Assembly (NCBI RefSeq): GCF_040412425.1
Contig: NC_089762.1
Location: forward strand, 21,201,147 to 21,265,146
Origin: Macrobrachium rosenbergii
Lineage: Eukaryota > Arthropoda > Malacostraca > Decapoda > Palaemonidae
Reading direction: 5' to 3'
DNA length: 64,000 nt
Shown: piece after piece, positions 1 to 11,472 of the stretch
Numbering within the stretch: the stretch's first letter is position 1
Layout of the letters: every line of letters begins with the position of its first letter
Program-made: the position numbers and the translations under genes
The notes under the pieces: model-generated
What the model was told of the DNA's origin: nothing
The model's database searches: none
What the model saw: only the letters and a program-made list of their open reading frames with translations

Positions 1-204
1 CATGTTCTGGATATAAGGGAACCATGCAGCATTGTAAAGAACAAGATTGATAACTCCTGTTGCATGTATTTCTGTCAGTTAAGTTACAAGAAGGTTGTAA
101 GTCCAGTTAAAGTGACATGATAATAATTATAACTGGTTAGGTTTACCCATTACCTTGTTTCATATTTTTTTTTTATACAGCAATGTTGATACCTCAAAGG
201 AAAG
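1..204. other. AT-rich sequence left of DIRS copy A
   Basis: Short AT-rich stretch before the first retrotransposon, presumably intron or intergenic DNA of the host. No exon with a supported frame and splice sites was found in it. Confidence 0.4.
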
Positions 205-213
205 TATATATTT

Positions 214-412
214 CAGTACACTCCCTGAACACTTGAATTCGCCCTTAATCCCACTAGCCCAAACAGCTCTCGATTACCAATCCCACTAGAGGGAAATTTT
301 AATAGCCAGCATTACCAACGCTGTAGGTAAAATCTTGTTACTTGAGCTACCATAAAAAATGGTTGGCAACGCTGACACAGGTGTGTGCCAACATTCCTAC
401 CTTCGTCAATTG
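214..412 (+). repeat. Left inverted terminal repeat of DIRS copy A
   Basis: This segment is the reverse complement, by eye close to 90 percent identical, of 7547-7740. Shared words include the stretch ending in a GCAATTG motif and a block reading CACAGGTGTGTGCC. Inverted terminal repeats separate DIRS1-like elements from Ngaro/PAT types, which carry split direct repeats. Confidence 0.85.
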
Positions 413-517
413 CTTTTTGTTCGTGCTGCTGGACGGTTGTTTCCTTCCGTGGTGCTAAGTTTAATCCTATTGCCCGACCTCTCTTTTGTATATTTGGATT
501 TCTGGTGAAGACCTGGA

Positions 518-1705
518 TTGTATTTACTGGTTTTTTCTCCTGGATTTATGACTTCTGCTTGGTTGCTGAGTTTTTTCTGGATATCTTCGATGTGGAATGT
601 TTTTGGATTTGGACGCGCCAGTTCCCGGTCTCGATTGGTCATCATGGACAAGTCTTCTCTTTCACCTTCTACTACCGTGCCTTTGGCTTCGACTTTGACT
701 GCCCCTACAACTGTGGATGCTAGCGCTCATCGCTCCTGTTCTTCCTACAAGAGACGGATGAGTACCTTGAGACACAATAGACATTCAGTCTGTCAGGTAT
801 GTAGACAGGTTAAGTGTGATGTGCAGACTTGCCACGATGAATGTTCCGCTTGGATGGTAGAAGAGATGGAGGATTACATTTGTCATTGCAAGTCGTTGGC
901 TTGTAAGGGTGGCAAACGGCGGTCAGATTCTTCAGGCCTCAAGTGTCTCAGGCTTCTGCTACAGATCAGCCGAAAGATTTAGCAAGTTCAGAGGTAGTCA
1001 AACAGATAAGAGGATAGGATTGCAAGTATGACAAATTTAATAGCCAGTCGTTTTCAACAATTTTCAGATAGGGAGAGTAGTAGTGTTAGGATGTCTAATC
1101 CTTCTTCCTTTTCAGCTGCCCTGCCTGTTCCAGAACCAGCCCTAACGGATGCTGAGGGTAATGGAGAACCACAAGCCTCCGAATGGGTAGGTTCTGCCTG
1201 CCCCCTTGGTGCAGAGCAGGCAGTGAAGGATCCCTCCCAACCCCCATGTAGTGTTGATGATAAATTTAATGTTGAAAATGTTAGTCAGGATCAGGATCTA
1301 GGTGTGACAAAGACGGATTGGTCTGGGGTAGGTAGTGAGGAGAAAGTATTAAGTGTGCAGTGGTGTTCTGGACGGGTTCCGGTTTCGGGTTCGAGTGGAA
1401 TTTGTGCTCCGGCAAAATTTTCACCTTCATCGCTTCTTTTTCGGTCTGGCTCAAAGTCACAGGTCAGTGCTTCAGTTCCTGTGGTGCAGAATCCTTTTGT
1501 TTTAGCTCCTAATGCTCTTTCAACTGTTTCTGAGTCTTCTACTTTAGTTTCCCCCTTCTCTGTTTTTCCTACTCCTTCATCTAGCAAGGCAGATTCTGGT
1601 GTGTCTTTTTTGTCTTCTAAAAATGGTTTGTGTGATCGGCAATTGGATGTAGCGGAATTGGATGTGGCGCCAATGGTCTTCTTCGGGCAAGTCTCGCCTG
1701 CTTAA
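518..1705 (+). pseudogene. DIRS gag N-terminal region, copy A (broken)
   Basis: Two open stretches (518-982 and 1028-1705) cover the N-terminal gag region. The first carries a Cys-rich cluster (C-x2-C-R-x-V-K-C, then C-H-D-E-C-x-x-W) that lines up with the same cluster in copies C, D and E, where it reads CxxCRxQxC followed by LTCEEC. The cluster looks like a zinc-binding fold in a nucleic-acid-binding structural protein. The second stretch is Ser/Pro-rich and low in complexity. Separate frames show that a single original reading frame has been broken. Confidence 0.65.
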
Positions 1706-2081
1706 AAGGTCTTGTGGTGTCTCGCCTGAGGCAGTACCAAAGAAGCGAATGCTTGTTCATGCTTCTCCTTCCCCTGGTTGTAGTTGTTGGGAGGCTCCGG
1801 AGGTGTTTTCGCCTTCCTGAGACAGTGAGGGAGCACCGGAGTTGGCTCCAAGGTGTCGATTAGCTTCTGCTAAGAAGAGTAAGAGGATTTTGCTGGATGT
1901 GGAGGTGCAAAAGCAGTCGTTTCGACTGGATGATGAAGAGGTAGTGTGTGAGCGCCAGTATTAGGAGAACCGCATTCTTGCGCCTGAAGCTTCAACTCGG
2001 TCGTTGGCGCCAACTTGCATCTCATCTGCCAGACGCTCGGGTTCTCAAACACGTAATTCCGAGTAGGAAGTTCAGGACCTT

Positions 2082-3110
2082 TTGGCAATTTCCATTCAAG
2101 CGAAGTTGGATGAGATTTTGGGTTTTGTGCAACCCACTCAGAACAAGACTCGTTCTATGGTAGTTGTTTCCCCTACACATTCAGACGAGGAAGCAGATGA
2201 AGAAGGTGGTGAGGAAATAGAACAGGAGAGTCGCAGTTCCACCGCTTACAAGAAGCTTTTGAAATTCTTTGTTGAGAGTTTTCCGGATTCGTTCTCTCAT
2301 GTAGCGCCTTCCTCTCCGGACTCCTCTCTCTCGAGGGATTGGAAGAAGAGTGCTTCACAATTTACGAAGATTGTTTTGTCTTTTTCGGCACGGAAAGCAC
2401 TAAAAGGGATTGCTGCTTGGCTCCTTAAGAAGAAGGAGCAGGGGAGGACTATCTTCTGTTTTCCTCCTTCCAGAGTGATGTCTTGGAGACAACTCTGCTA
2501 TGAGACTGGGAAAGCCTTCTCTTTGGGAGTTTCTGCCTCCTCCCAGGGAGACTTCTCGGGGCTTATCGACGCTTCGAGACATTCAGCTTTTAATTCAGCG
2601 AAAGTTGTGTTTTATACGCTCGAACTGGATCACCTGTTGAAGCACATCTTTCGTATTTTTGAGGTGGTCAGTTTTTTGGACTGGTCCATTTGAGCGTTGG
2701 GCCGCAAGATTTCTGCATGTTCTTCTTTGGATGAGGTGATGTTTATAGATGTATCGGAAGTCCTTAACGTTTTAGATCAAAGAGTTATCGATGCTGCTTA
2801 GGGACTGACTGCTATGTTTTCTTTAGGCGCCCTTAAGAAGAGAGAATTATGGTGTTCTGTCCTTACGAAGGGAGTGTCAAGAATTCAGAGGTTGGCCATG
2901 TTGTTTGCACCTCTTAAAAAGAAGAACCTTTTTCCAGAGGAGCTGTTAGTTGAGATTTCTTCAGTTCTTCAGAAGAAATCTACGCAGGATTTACTGGCTC
3001 AACCCTCCAAAAGACCAAGAGAGACTTCTGTTGCTTTGCCAGTTTATGCGTCTGACTTCGTCTTCTTCATCTGGGTCTTCATCTTCGCGTGGAGTACCCT
3101 TTTGAGGTAG
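2082..3110 (+). pseudogene. DIRS gag C-terminal domain, copy A (broken)
   Basis: This is the conserved second half of the gag-like protein. Diagnostic strings are FVESFPDSFS near 2260 and LGVSASSQGDFSGLIDASRH near 2525, which recur in copies C, D and E. The frame stops at 2691 after FLDWSI, where copies C and D continue FLDWSVGAL or ILDWAIGAL. It resumes from 2814 as GALKKRELW and ends in STQDLLAQPSKRP. The Lys/Arg-rich tail just before RT suggests nucleic-acid binding. It is a decayed gene. Confidence 0.7.
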
Positions 3111-3126
3111 AGGAGGTTCTAGAGGT

Positions 3127-5068
3127 TTGGCAAATTCTAGAGGAAGAACAAGGGTCCCTCTTAGATCAGTTAAGAAAGTTCCCCAGTCCGCCTTGAGAAA
3201 TGAGAAGCACATCCTCTATGCAGGTGGAAGCAAGACTTCTACTGTTTTGGAGGTGTTGGAGAGAGATAGGAGCAGAGAGCTGGCTTGTCCTGGCTTCTGC
3301 AATCGCCTGTTTATAGTTCCCAAAGCTTCAGGGGGTTGGAGACCCGTGTTGGATGTCAGTGCATTAAACAAGTTTGTAGAACGGACAAAATTCAGCTTGG
3401 AGACCAACAACATGGTTCTATCATCCATCAGAGAGGGAGATTGGATGGTAACAGTTGTTGTGCAGGACGCATATTTCCATGTCCCAATACATCAGGAGTC
3501 TCAGGAGTATCTACGCTATGTATTCGGGAACCAAGTTTTCCAGTTTCAGGTTCCCTGTTTCAGCCTTTCGACAGCACCTCAAGTTTTTACCAGGATTCTA
3601 GCCCCATTTTCAAAGTGGCTCCATCAACAGGGGATCAGGATATCTCTTTATTTTGGGACTGGCTTTTTCAGTCGGGAACTCTAGCGAAGTGCACAGAGGA
3701 TCTTCAAGTGACTTTAAGATTAGCAGAGGAGTTGGGTCTTCTAATCAACCATCAGAAGTCGTGTCTGATCCCTTCTCAGAAGACAGTATATTTGGGAATT
3801 CAGATAGATGCAGTGGATTTTTGGGCTTCTCCATTGGCTCAAAGAGTCGATTCTTGCCTTCAGAAAGTTTCAAAGTTTCTGGCTCTCAGAACTTGCTCTG
3901 CGAACAAATGGATGAGCCTTCAGGGAACGTTGTCATCCCTAGAGATGTTCGTGGTTCTGGGGCGCCACATGAGGCCATTAAAATTTTGTCTAAAAGCGAA
4001 GTGGCAGAGGAAGGAATTTCCAGATTCCTTCATTTTCGAGATTTCCGAGGAAATCAAGAAGGATCTGTTTTGGTGGCTGTCAAGAGAAAGATTGACAGAA
4101 GGAAAGTCTCTAGCTCTATTGAACCCCGACCTAACATTTTTTTCAGATGCATCCGACCAGGGATGGGGTGTGGTCTAGGAGACAGAGAGACATCGGGAGT
4201 TTGGAGCAAAAGCCAACAGAAGTGGCATATCAGCATGAAAGAATTGATAGCTGTTCATCTAGGGTTGACAGAATTTGCAGAACAGATAAGAGGGAAGGTA
4301 GTAGTAGTCCATTCAGACAATGTAACAGCTCTGTCATATATTTGGAAACAAGGAGGCACTCACTCATTCTCCCTTTGCGAGGCGACGCGAATTCTGTTAT
4401 TGTGGCTGAAGCAAAATCAGACGCAAGTATTGACAAGGTTTGTTCAAGGGAAACTAAATGTAAGGGCAGACTTGCTCAGTCGCAAGAAGCAAGTGATCTT
4501 GACGGAATGGACTTTGCACCCCTTGGTATGTCGGCAAATATGGAAGTGTTTGGGGACTCTGCTGGTAGACCTATTTGCCACAGCCAAGAACAACAGACTT
4601 CCAATTTATTGTTCTCCAATTCCGCACCATCAGGCTTGGGCTACGGATACCGTGGCTCAGAATTGGGAGAATCTGGATGTTTACGCCTTCCCGCCATTCA
4701 AGATGGTCAGGGAAGCATTGAACAAACTTAGGACATCCAAGAACGTCAGAATGACTCTGATCGCCCCATTTTGGCCATCGAGGGAATGGTTCCCAGATCT
4801 GCTGGAACTTCTGACAGAATATCCAAGGCTTCTACCTCAAAGGAAGGATCTAATCAGGCAGCCTCACGTAAGAAAGTTCCATGAGGGTCTGTCAGGTCTA
4901 GTGCTAACTGCGTTCAGACTATCAACCGTCTCCTCAGTGACAAGGGATTTTCTCAGCAAGCTTCAGGAGCTATCGCAGAATGTAGCAGGAGGTCTTCTTC
5001 GGACGTATACCAGGCCAAGTGGAATGTTTTTAGAGACTGATGCAGGAGAGGGGAGTCTCTTCTTCTAA
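3127..5068 (+). pseudogene. DIRS RT-RNase H-methyltransferase-like polyprotein, copy A (broken)
   Basis: Reverse transcriptase motifs run from NRLFIVPKASGGWRPVLDV (about 3300) through QDAYFHVPIH (about 3465) and the LSTAPQVFTRIL motif. The catalytic YLDDW box is destroyed: the position reads LYFGTGFF (about 3650). The first catalytic Asp region is also altered to VVVQDAYF. After a frameshift comes an RNase H domain (FSDASDQGWG near 4145, then KELIAVHLGL, HSDNVTAL and LNVRADLLS near 4460), interrupted by a stop near 4176. The tail has DLFATAKNN and YAFPPF, the methyltransferase-like segment of DIRS polyproteins. No active enzyme is expected. Confidence 0.85.
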
Positions 5069-5716
5069 GACATATTTAGCGCAAGTGGACGATTTTTTCT
5101 TGTACTTGAAGAAGACGAAGCTATTATCTACCTCTACCATTAAAGGGTACAGGGCTATGTTGGGCTCGATGTTTCGACACCGTGGTCTAGATTTGTCTGG
5201 TGACAAAAGATTTGTCCGACTTAGTTAAGTCCTTCGATAAGGAGAGGACGGAAGGACCAAGATTAATAGGCTGGAACTTGGACGTGGTTCTGAAGTGGCT
5301 TAGGAGTGATAGATTCGAACCTCTCAGTACTGTGTCTTTGAGGGAGACGATGAGAAAGACACTATTTTTAGTAGCCTTAGCTACAGTGAAGAGGGTAAGT
5401 GCATACCTTAAATAAAAAAGTAGATTTTGCAAATGGAAATGCTATCTGTTCCTTTAATATGGGTTTTATGGCCAAGAATGAAACCCATTCCAGGCCTTGG
5501 CCATGGTCATTCGAGATTCGTAATCTGACAGATCTAGTTGACAGAGAAGAGGAGAGACTCTTATGTCCCGTTAGAGCTCTCAAGTTCTATATTCAAGTGA
5601 CCAAGTCTGTTGGAGGTAACTCGGACCATCTCTGGTGCTCTGTTAAGAATCCCTCTCAACCCGTCAAAAAACACGTTGGCTTTCTTTATTCGGAGTGTAA
5701 TAGTGGAGGCTAACCC
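4903..5716 (+). pseudogene. DIRS tyrosine recombinase 1, copy A (3' truncated)
   Basis: This is the first of two recombinase genes in copy A. The N-terminal SAM-like region is spread over frames (VYQAKWNVFRD near 5010, then STIKGYRAMLGSMFRHRG near 5140), followed by the catalytic-domain entry with the first Arg (LATVKRVS near 5390) and LLCPVRALKFY near 5565. The match ends at about 5713 before the HxxR and Tyr boxes, exactly where sequence of another DIRS lineage begins. It is therefore non-functional, and marks a recombination or template-switch joint. Confidence 0.75.
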
Positions 5717-6881
5717 CCATGCCCTTGGTTTCCGGAACTCTTAGAGCTTCTCAGGGAAGTTCCGATGTTCCTACCTATGCAGAAAGATCTTCTCAGACAA
5801 CTGCATTTTTTTTTTTCACCATTATCGTCCAAACCCTTGCGTGCTGAACGTAGTTGCATGGCGACTGTTGAGTGAGCAGCTAGACAGGCCGGACTCTCTA
5901 AAGCTGTGGCTAGACGGCTTTCTTTCAGCTTGAGAAAGTCAGCCTGTAAGCTTTACCAGGTCAGATGGACAATGTATAGAAGTTGGTGTCGTGAGGAAGG
6001 TCATTCCATCTCCAGACCTTCTATTGCTAAGATAGCTGATTTTCTTTTATTCCTCTGGAAAATCAAGGGTCTTTCGTATTCGGCTATTGCTGGCTACCAC
6101 TCAATGCTCAGCAGTACATTTAGTTTCCATCTTCCTGAAATTTCTAGTTGTAAGATCATCCATGATTTATTATGTTCTTTTAAAATTGAATGTCCTGTCT
6201 TGCCGAGTCTGGCCCCTCCTTGGGATATGTCGGAAGTACTTCAATTTTTGCATTCCCCTGCTTTTGAACCCATTGAAGCTAAGAAAGTGGTTTTTCTTAC
6301 GGCTTTAGCTACAGCCAGAAGGGTGGGTGAGCTTCAGGCAGTTTCTAGGCTGGTTGCCTATGTGGGAAAGAACATGCATCTGTCTTTTCTTGTGGATTTT
6401 GTGGTGAAGACGGAGTTGGAGGTTAACCCTCTGCCTCGTTTGTTTAGGGTTCTTTCTCTGCAAGAGTTTGTTGCTGGTGATCCAGCGGAGATGTCTTCAT
6501 GTCTGATGCGGGCATTGAAAGTCTATTTGTCAAAGGTCGAGAAACTCCGTCCTTGTCCGCGTACACTTTTTGTCTCTGCAGAGTCCTTCCCATCTGCAGT
6601 CAAAGAATGCAATTAGTTACTTTCTGAGGGAGGTGATTTCCCAGGCTGCTCCTGGTTCTTCTTCATCATCTTCAAGCTCTGTCTTACCCCGAGCGCACAG
6701 TATTCGGAGTATGGCCACTTCATCTTCCTTTCTAAGGAATTATTCAGTGTCTTCTAGTCAGGAGGCGGCTACTGGGAAGTCCATCTCAGTGTTTACTTCT
6801 TTTTACTTAAGAGACGTTCGTTTCGCCTCATCGGAGGTGTATTCTCTTAGTCCGTGTGTAGCAGCTAACCCTATTATCTAG
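5717..6881 (+). pseudogene. DIRS tyrosine recombinase 2, copy A (different lineage)
   Basis: The block starts with the end of the methyltransferase-like tail (PWFPELLELLREVP, compare EWFPDLLELLTEYP at 4785) and goes on to a second recombinase. The long frame 5906-6616 holds the N-terminal core-binding region (VRWTMYRSWCREEG) and the first catalytic Arg (LATARRVGELQ near 6310). After a frameshift near 6605 the next frame gives the Ser-rich stretch, an H-S-I-R-S box and a SFYLRDV Tyr box near 6800-6815. It diverges clearly from the recombinases of copies B-F. A frameshift and the Ser run indicate decay. Confidence 0.75.
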
Positions 6882-7417
6882 GGTGTGTTCATTTTAGTTG
6901 AGGTGGTATTCTCTCAGTTAGGAGGTTCTGAGGTTAACCAGATAGAGGAATCCCTTTTAGTCTTAAGATAGTATAATCACATGAACTTAGGTTTAGTACA
7001 TTTTAAGTAGCTTAGTCTTTGATAGTTTCCCTACGAGAGTCCAAGGGGGTGCTCTAGTAGGTTAGGTTCTTTCATTGGTGCTGAGATACTTCGTCGCTTG
7101 TCGGTCGTTGGGCCTTATCTGCAACGTAGATGGGTTACCTGGAGGGACAGCGGCTCTGCACACTGCTTCATTCCCCTCCATATATGAGAGGTTCTGAAGA
7201 GCCACATGGGAGGTCAACGGACCGAGACAGTACTGATCTGACTGACGATCAAAGTACTCTCCAGCATGTCTCTTCACTGAAAGCATTGATTGATATGGTG
7301 AGTGTATGATTAAAGAGATATCCTGTGCAGAGCAGATTGGTGAGCTACCATCTCTGTGGTTGTAAAAAGGAGCGTGCAGTAGAATTGATCCGTCCTCCTT
7401 TAAATGATGTTAATCGG
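6882..7417 (+). other. DIRS copy A 3' untranslated region
   Basis: Sequence between the second recombinase and the internal complementary region. No coding remnant is recognised. It lies inside the element because it is bracketed by the recombinase and the terminal repeat. Confidence 0.5.
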
Positions 7418-7506
7418 GCAAATTCAGCTGTTCAGGGAGTGTATTGCAATATGAAGTTTTCATAATAAAGCTAATATTGTAATACTTACCTGAACACCTG
7501 AATGAT
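7418..7506 (+). repeat. Internal complementary region of DIRS copy A
   Basis: The first half (to about 7452) is the reverse complement of the left edge of the element (about 205-240). The second half (7452-7506) is the reverse complement of the right edge (7720-7777). This is the DIRS1 arrangement in which the internal region templates the end-to-end junction of the circular DNA intermediate. Confidence 0.8.
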
Positions 7507-7546
7507 TCCTACCCTCCTTTCCCCACATCAATTTTGACCTTGAATA

Positions 7547-7777
7547 AAGCAATTGATGAAGGTAGGAGTGTCGGCACACACCTGTGTCAGTGTTGCCAAT
7601 CTATTATGGGAGCTCAAGTGACAAGATTTTACCTACAGCATTGGTAACGCTGGCTGTTAAAATTTCCCACTAGTGGGACTGGCAATTGAGAGCTGTTCGG
7701 GCGAGTGGGATTAAGGGCGAATTCAGGTGTTCAGGTAAGTATTACAATATTAGTTTTATTATGTATGAAAACTTCAT
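7547..7777 (+). repeat. Right inverted terminal repeat and right edge of DIRS copy A
   Basis: Reverse complement of 214-412, followed by the edge sequence ending in AAAACTTCAT. It contains CAGGTAAGT at 7732-7740, a perfect splice-donor-like word also seen at the right edge of copy C. Confidence 0.8.
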
Positions 7778-8003
7778 GTTTCGGGAAAAGTAAATCTCAG
7801 ATTCACTGAAAGAGGGAGGTTTAATTAGCTGTTTCAGACCATGTCTGAGATATGTAATAAATGCTTCACTGTGTTCCTCATGAAGCCTGAATGTTAGGAA
7901 GTAGATTGTATGTTATCATTGTTGGATGATTTGCTCTTTACTTAATCATAATTTTTCATTATTTCTCATTCTAATTCATATAATTCATCAATCTGATTTG
8001 TAG

Positions 8004-8342
8004 GAACTCCAGCAAAAAAGGCAGTAACTCCTGTTAGGAAAGGTGCAGTGAAGAAGAAAGTAATTAGAAAACCAGTTGCAAAAGCCATGACTAAGAAGGC
8101 GGCTGATAATACTCCAAAAAAGGCAGCTGCTACTCCTACAGGTGCTACTGGAGATACCAAAACCACTCCTGCCAAGAAGAAGCCTGTTGGAGTCAGGAGG
8201 CAAAATACTAGATTGAAGAAGGCTCAAAATTCCAACAATGAGGAAGGGAGTCAAATTACTGAAGAAGCAGGTGTTGGTGAAACCCCACATTTGACTGTTG
8301 TAGAAGACAAAAATTTATCAGAAGAAACTCCAGTTGAAGATG
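8004..8342 (+). CDS. Host gene exon 1 of 7 seen (Lys/Ala/Thr-rich)
   Basis: An open 339-base exon bounded by an upstream TAG acceptor and a downstream GTGAGA donor, phase 1 on both sides. The translation is very basic at the start (TPAKKA, KKKVIRKPVAKAMTKK, TPAKKKPVGVRRQ), then turns acidic (NNEEGSQITEEAG). Such composition fits a disordered nuclear or scaffold region, but no family is recognised. It joins in frame to 8765-9034 across a 422-base intron. The beginning of the gene lies outside the window. The evidence is splice consensus, an open frame and phase agreement with six further exons. Confidence 0.7.
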
Positions 8343-8764
8343 GTGAGAGATCTTTGGAATATTTTATCTCCTCAGTAAGCTTGTACTGTTTCTTTCCAGA
8401 GGTCTAGTCAAGCCTTGCCCCAAGTTAGGTGATTTTTACCTGGTAGAAATCAATTCATGAAATGTATTTCATAATTTTATGTTGACTTTAGTCTTGGAAG
8501 TACCAGTTTTTTTATAGAGCTGCAGTATTTAAGTGATTTTAACTATACCTAGTTTATTCCACCTTTGTTTCAGTAGTTTTTCTCAGGTCTTTTATAATAA
8601 CTAATTTTACTTTACTTTGTTTACATCTTAATATATCATATTTATTGCACTTATAAGTACTATATTTGTTCAGTGCTTCTTTCAGATGAACTGTCTATTG
8701 CTGTTGCTTAGTTTGTCTTAATATTGGATATAAAATTTTTTCTTAGTGCAGTACATTTTTTCAG

Positions 8765-9034
8765 CTGGTCATGAAGCAGTCGTTAAGAAAGAGCCCACAG
8801 AAGATGCTGTAGATAGGGGTTCCTCAGATTCCAAGGAACCAGGAGATAGTATAGACCAAGTAAAAGAAAACAAAACTGCCTCAGTTGGCACTTCATCGAG
8901 TTCCAAAATTCTTAGAAGTACTTCTGTAGGAAGTTCATCAGGTTCCAAGGAGACGTCAGGTGGACTTAGCAAAGTTGAAAAGAACAGAAGTATTTTTTCT
9001 GTCAAGAAGGAAGAAAAAAGTTCTCCAGGCAAAG
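8765..9034 (+). CDS. Host gene exon 2 of 7 seen (Ser/Glu/Lys-rich)
   Basis: A 270-base exon with a pyrimidine-rich TTTTTTCAG acceptor and a GTGAGA donor, phase 1-1. It encodes VVKKEPTEDAVDRG, an imperfect Ser repeat (VGTSSSSKILRSTS followed by VGSSSGSKETSGG) and a Lys-rich end (SVKKEEKSSPGK). VKKEPTED resembles a sumoylation-type acidic motif (psi-K-x-E), a suggestion only. It lies 5.8 kb upstream of the next exon because a TA-target element and DIRS copy B sit in that intron. Confidence 0.7.
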
Positions 9035-9999
9035 GTGAGACTCTCAACTTTTCTGGTTGTTTTTTTGTTTGTTAAGTAATGCAGTCTATACAGTTTTAAG
9101 TGGAAATATGTTTTAATGAGTGTAGTTGTTACATTATAATTAGTTTATTAGGGTTTAAAAATACCTCAGCACTCTCAGCTTAATGGACAGATAAAGAGGT
9201 TTAGCTTCCCAACAAAATTGAAGGCCCGGTTGCATAGCTTACATGATACCCTTGAGCCTGTATATCAGTTGCATTAAAATGTCTCATTTTTTCCTCACTC
9301 TTCTGCATCTGTATTTCATAAGTTTTGATAATGGTAGCACCTCTTTAATATGCTGTTAGTACTGTGGTGTAAATAATCAAATTTACATGTGAATGTTCTC
9401 ATTTCACTTGTCAGTTACAGTCATACTCCAAACTTACGTGAGGTTAGGTTCCAGAACCCCTCACACAGGGTGAATTTTCGCGTAAGTTTGGCATGGTCTC
9501 TAAAAATGCTAATAAATGCTTATTTCTAAAGTTTAAACACTAAATATGACCCTAATCATGCTCCCAAATTGTTAAGTTAACTTTTAAATGAAATTTAAGT
9601 TACTGTAATTTCATTTAAAAGTTAGCTTAATACATTACCCTTAAAAAAGAGAAATAAATGGTTTACATAAAAATTGAGAGTTGTAAGAGAATTTCTCTCT
9701 CTCTCTTTCTCCCCTTCCAACCATCTATTTTTAGAATCCTCTCACCTCTTTTTAACAACTTTTTTATTCTGCTCTCTTTCTCTTTGTTCTGAAATGCTTT
9801 TTCATGAACAAACAGTGTTTTATATTTTGACTAATACAACTCTTAGTTATTATGTCTCTTTGTTTTAGAACGTATTTGCAACACTAGCGCATTTACACTT
9901 CGTAGACGATGCAGGTCAAATTAGATCAATTTAAACTATCGACTGTACAGGTAAAGACGTACAGAGAATTAATATGTTGTAAAAATGTGTGAGCGCTAA

Positions 10000-10004
<5 letters not shown>

Positions 10005-10080
<76 letters not shown>
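10005..10080. repeat. (GA)n microsatellite
   Basis: Uninterrupted GA dinucleotides inside the M3 element. Further (GA)n tracts lie at about 10180, 10240, 10561-10616 and 10672-10688. Confidence 0.95.
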
Positions 10081-10087
<7 letters not shown>

Positions 10088-10559
10088 CACGAACAGTAAA
10101 GAATCGCCTGGTTCAAGGGTTGTCCTTACTTAAGAGGGTGAAATTACTTATCAATTATTACGGAGACAGAGAATAAGAGAGAGAGAGAGAGAGATTGTCC
10201 TTACTTGAAATGTCAAGTTATATTATTTATGAATTATTACAGAGAGAGAGAGAGAGAGTTAGCTTAATACATTACCCTTAAAAAAAGAAATAAATGGTTG
10301 ACTTAAGAATATAGTGTTGTGACTCTCTCCCCCATTCCACCAATCTATTTTTAGAAGTCTTCTGACCCTCGTTTTTACAAACTTTTTTATTCTGTCACTT
10401 TCTCTTTGTTCTGAAATGCTGTATGTCTCTGTGTTTTAGAACTGCACATTTACAGTTTGTAAACGGTACAGGTAAAATTAGATCAATTCAAAATTACCTA
10501 CTGTACAGTTGAAGACATACAGAGAAACAGTGCTGTAATATGTAGGTTGGCTAACTTTG

Positions 10560-10620
<61 letters not shown>

Positions 10621-10831
10621 AGTTGTTCTTACTTAAGAGAGTGAAATTTTTTATGAATTATTACGGACACAGAGAGAGAGAGAGAGAATTACAAGAAAAA
10701 TTTGACCACTGATTAGCAACACTCCCCTTGTCATGTTAAATGACATGTCGGACAGCTTTTGCCTTCCACCTTCTTACAAAAGATGACGGAAGAATTTGTT
10801 TGTTCAAGATAATATGAATTTTGTATTACAG

Positions 10832-10833
<2 letters not shown>

Positions 10834-10877
<44 letters not shown>
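10834..10877. repeat. (TTA)n microsatellite
   Basis: About fourteen TTA units within the M3 element. Confidence 0.9.
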
Positions 10878-11472
10878 TAATTTTATTAATCTTATTAATA
10901 TTTGAAAATTAGTACTTACATAAAAAAGTTTATTATACAAATAAACATACCTGTATACATGTACCATAAAAATTCATCTCACTTAAAGAAAGAGAGAGAG
11001 AGAGAGAGAGAAATTATTACTTTTAATAATATTTAATGTTATTTAATTTACACATAGAAGCTTGAAAACTTATAAATTACATAAAAAAATTAAACAAATA
11101 CTTTTGCAGGGTTTCTCAGTGTTCGGAAATGTTCTCGTGTCTGTGAAAAACTCCTGTATGACCATTAGTTAGGTTCCAAAGAAAAATTTGTGTGTCTGTG
11201 AATTCGTGCAACTTGAATCGCGCAAGTTCAAGGTATTACTGTACATGTAAATTTTAAGTTTCATGAGCCAGTGTATGAATGGCTAACTGTCTGTTTACCC
11301 ACGTTGTCTTTCATTATGTACAGTATCATTATTATACATGTTCATTTCATATAAGTAACTTACCAAGTAATTACATAGCTAATGATTATGCTTGCACGGC
11401 ATCCTAAATTTAAAATTTGCGGTATTGCATCAGTTGCAAAACGGAGGGTGACAGGCCCCGCTCACTGCAAGA

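Larger units (their letters stand above)
205..7777 (+). mobile_element. DIRS-type retrotransposon copy A (chimeric, two recombinase genes)
   Basis: A complete-ended but decayed DIRS-like element of about 7.6 kb. It has inverted terminal repeats of about 190 bp, an internal complementary region near the 3' end, and, in order, gag remnants, RT-RNase H-methyltransferase-like sequence, a first tyrosine recombinase that stops before its catalytic C-terminus, and then a second block that restarts inside the end of the methyltransferase-like region and continues through a second, diverged recombinase. The edges were inferred from the internal complementary region, whose halves match the left edge near 205 and the right edge near 7777. 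Frameshifts and stops in every gene mean it is not autonomous. Confidence 0.85.
9418..11241. mobile_element. TA-target non-autonomous DNA element, family M3, full copy
   Basis: The element is flanked by TA on both sides and starts CAGTCATACTCCAAACTTACG. It ends in the inverted version (TTCAAGGTATTACTG). Inside, a unit of about 635 bp is tandemly duplicated: the phrase GTTAGCTTAATACATTACCC is at about 9623 and again at 10258, and each unit carries a (GA)n tract. No transposase frame was found. TA target duplication and CAG...CTG ends suggest the Tc1/pogo superfamily. A truncated relative is at 49079-50447. Confidence 0.65.

Noticed and set aside
167..210. Short exon-like stretch after an ATACAG acceptor at the left end
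   Set aside because: The only donor-like GT gives a phase that disagrees with the other exons, and it lies at the DIRS edge.
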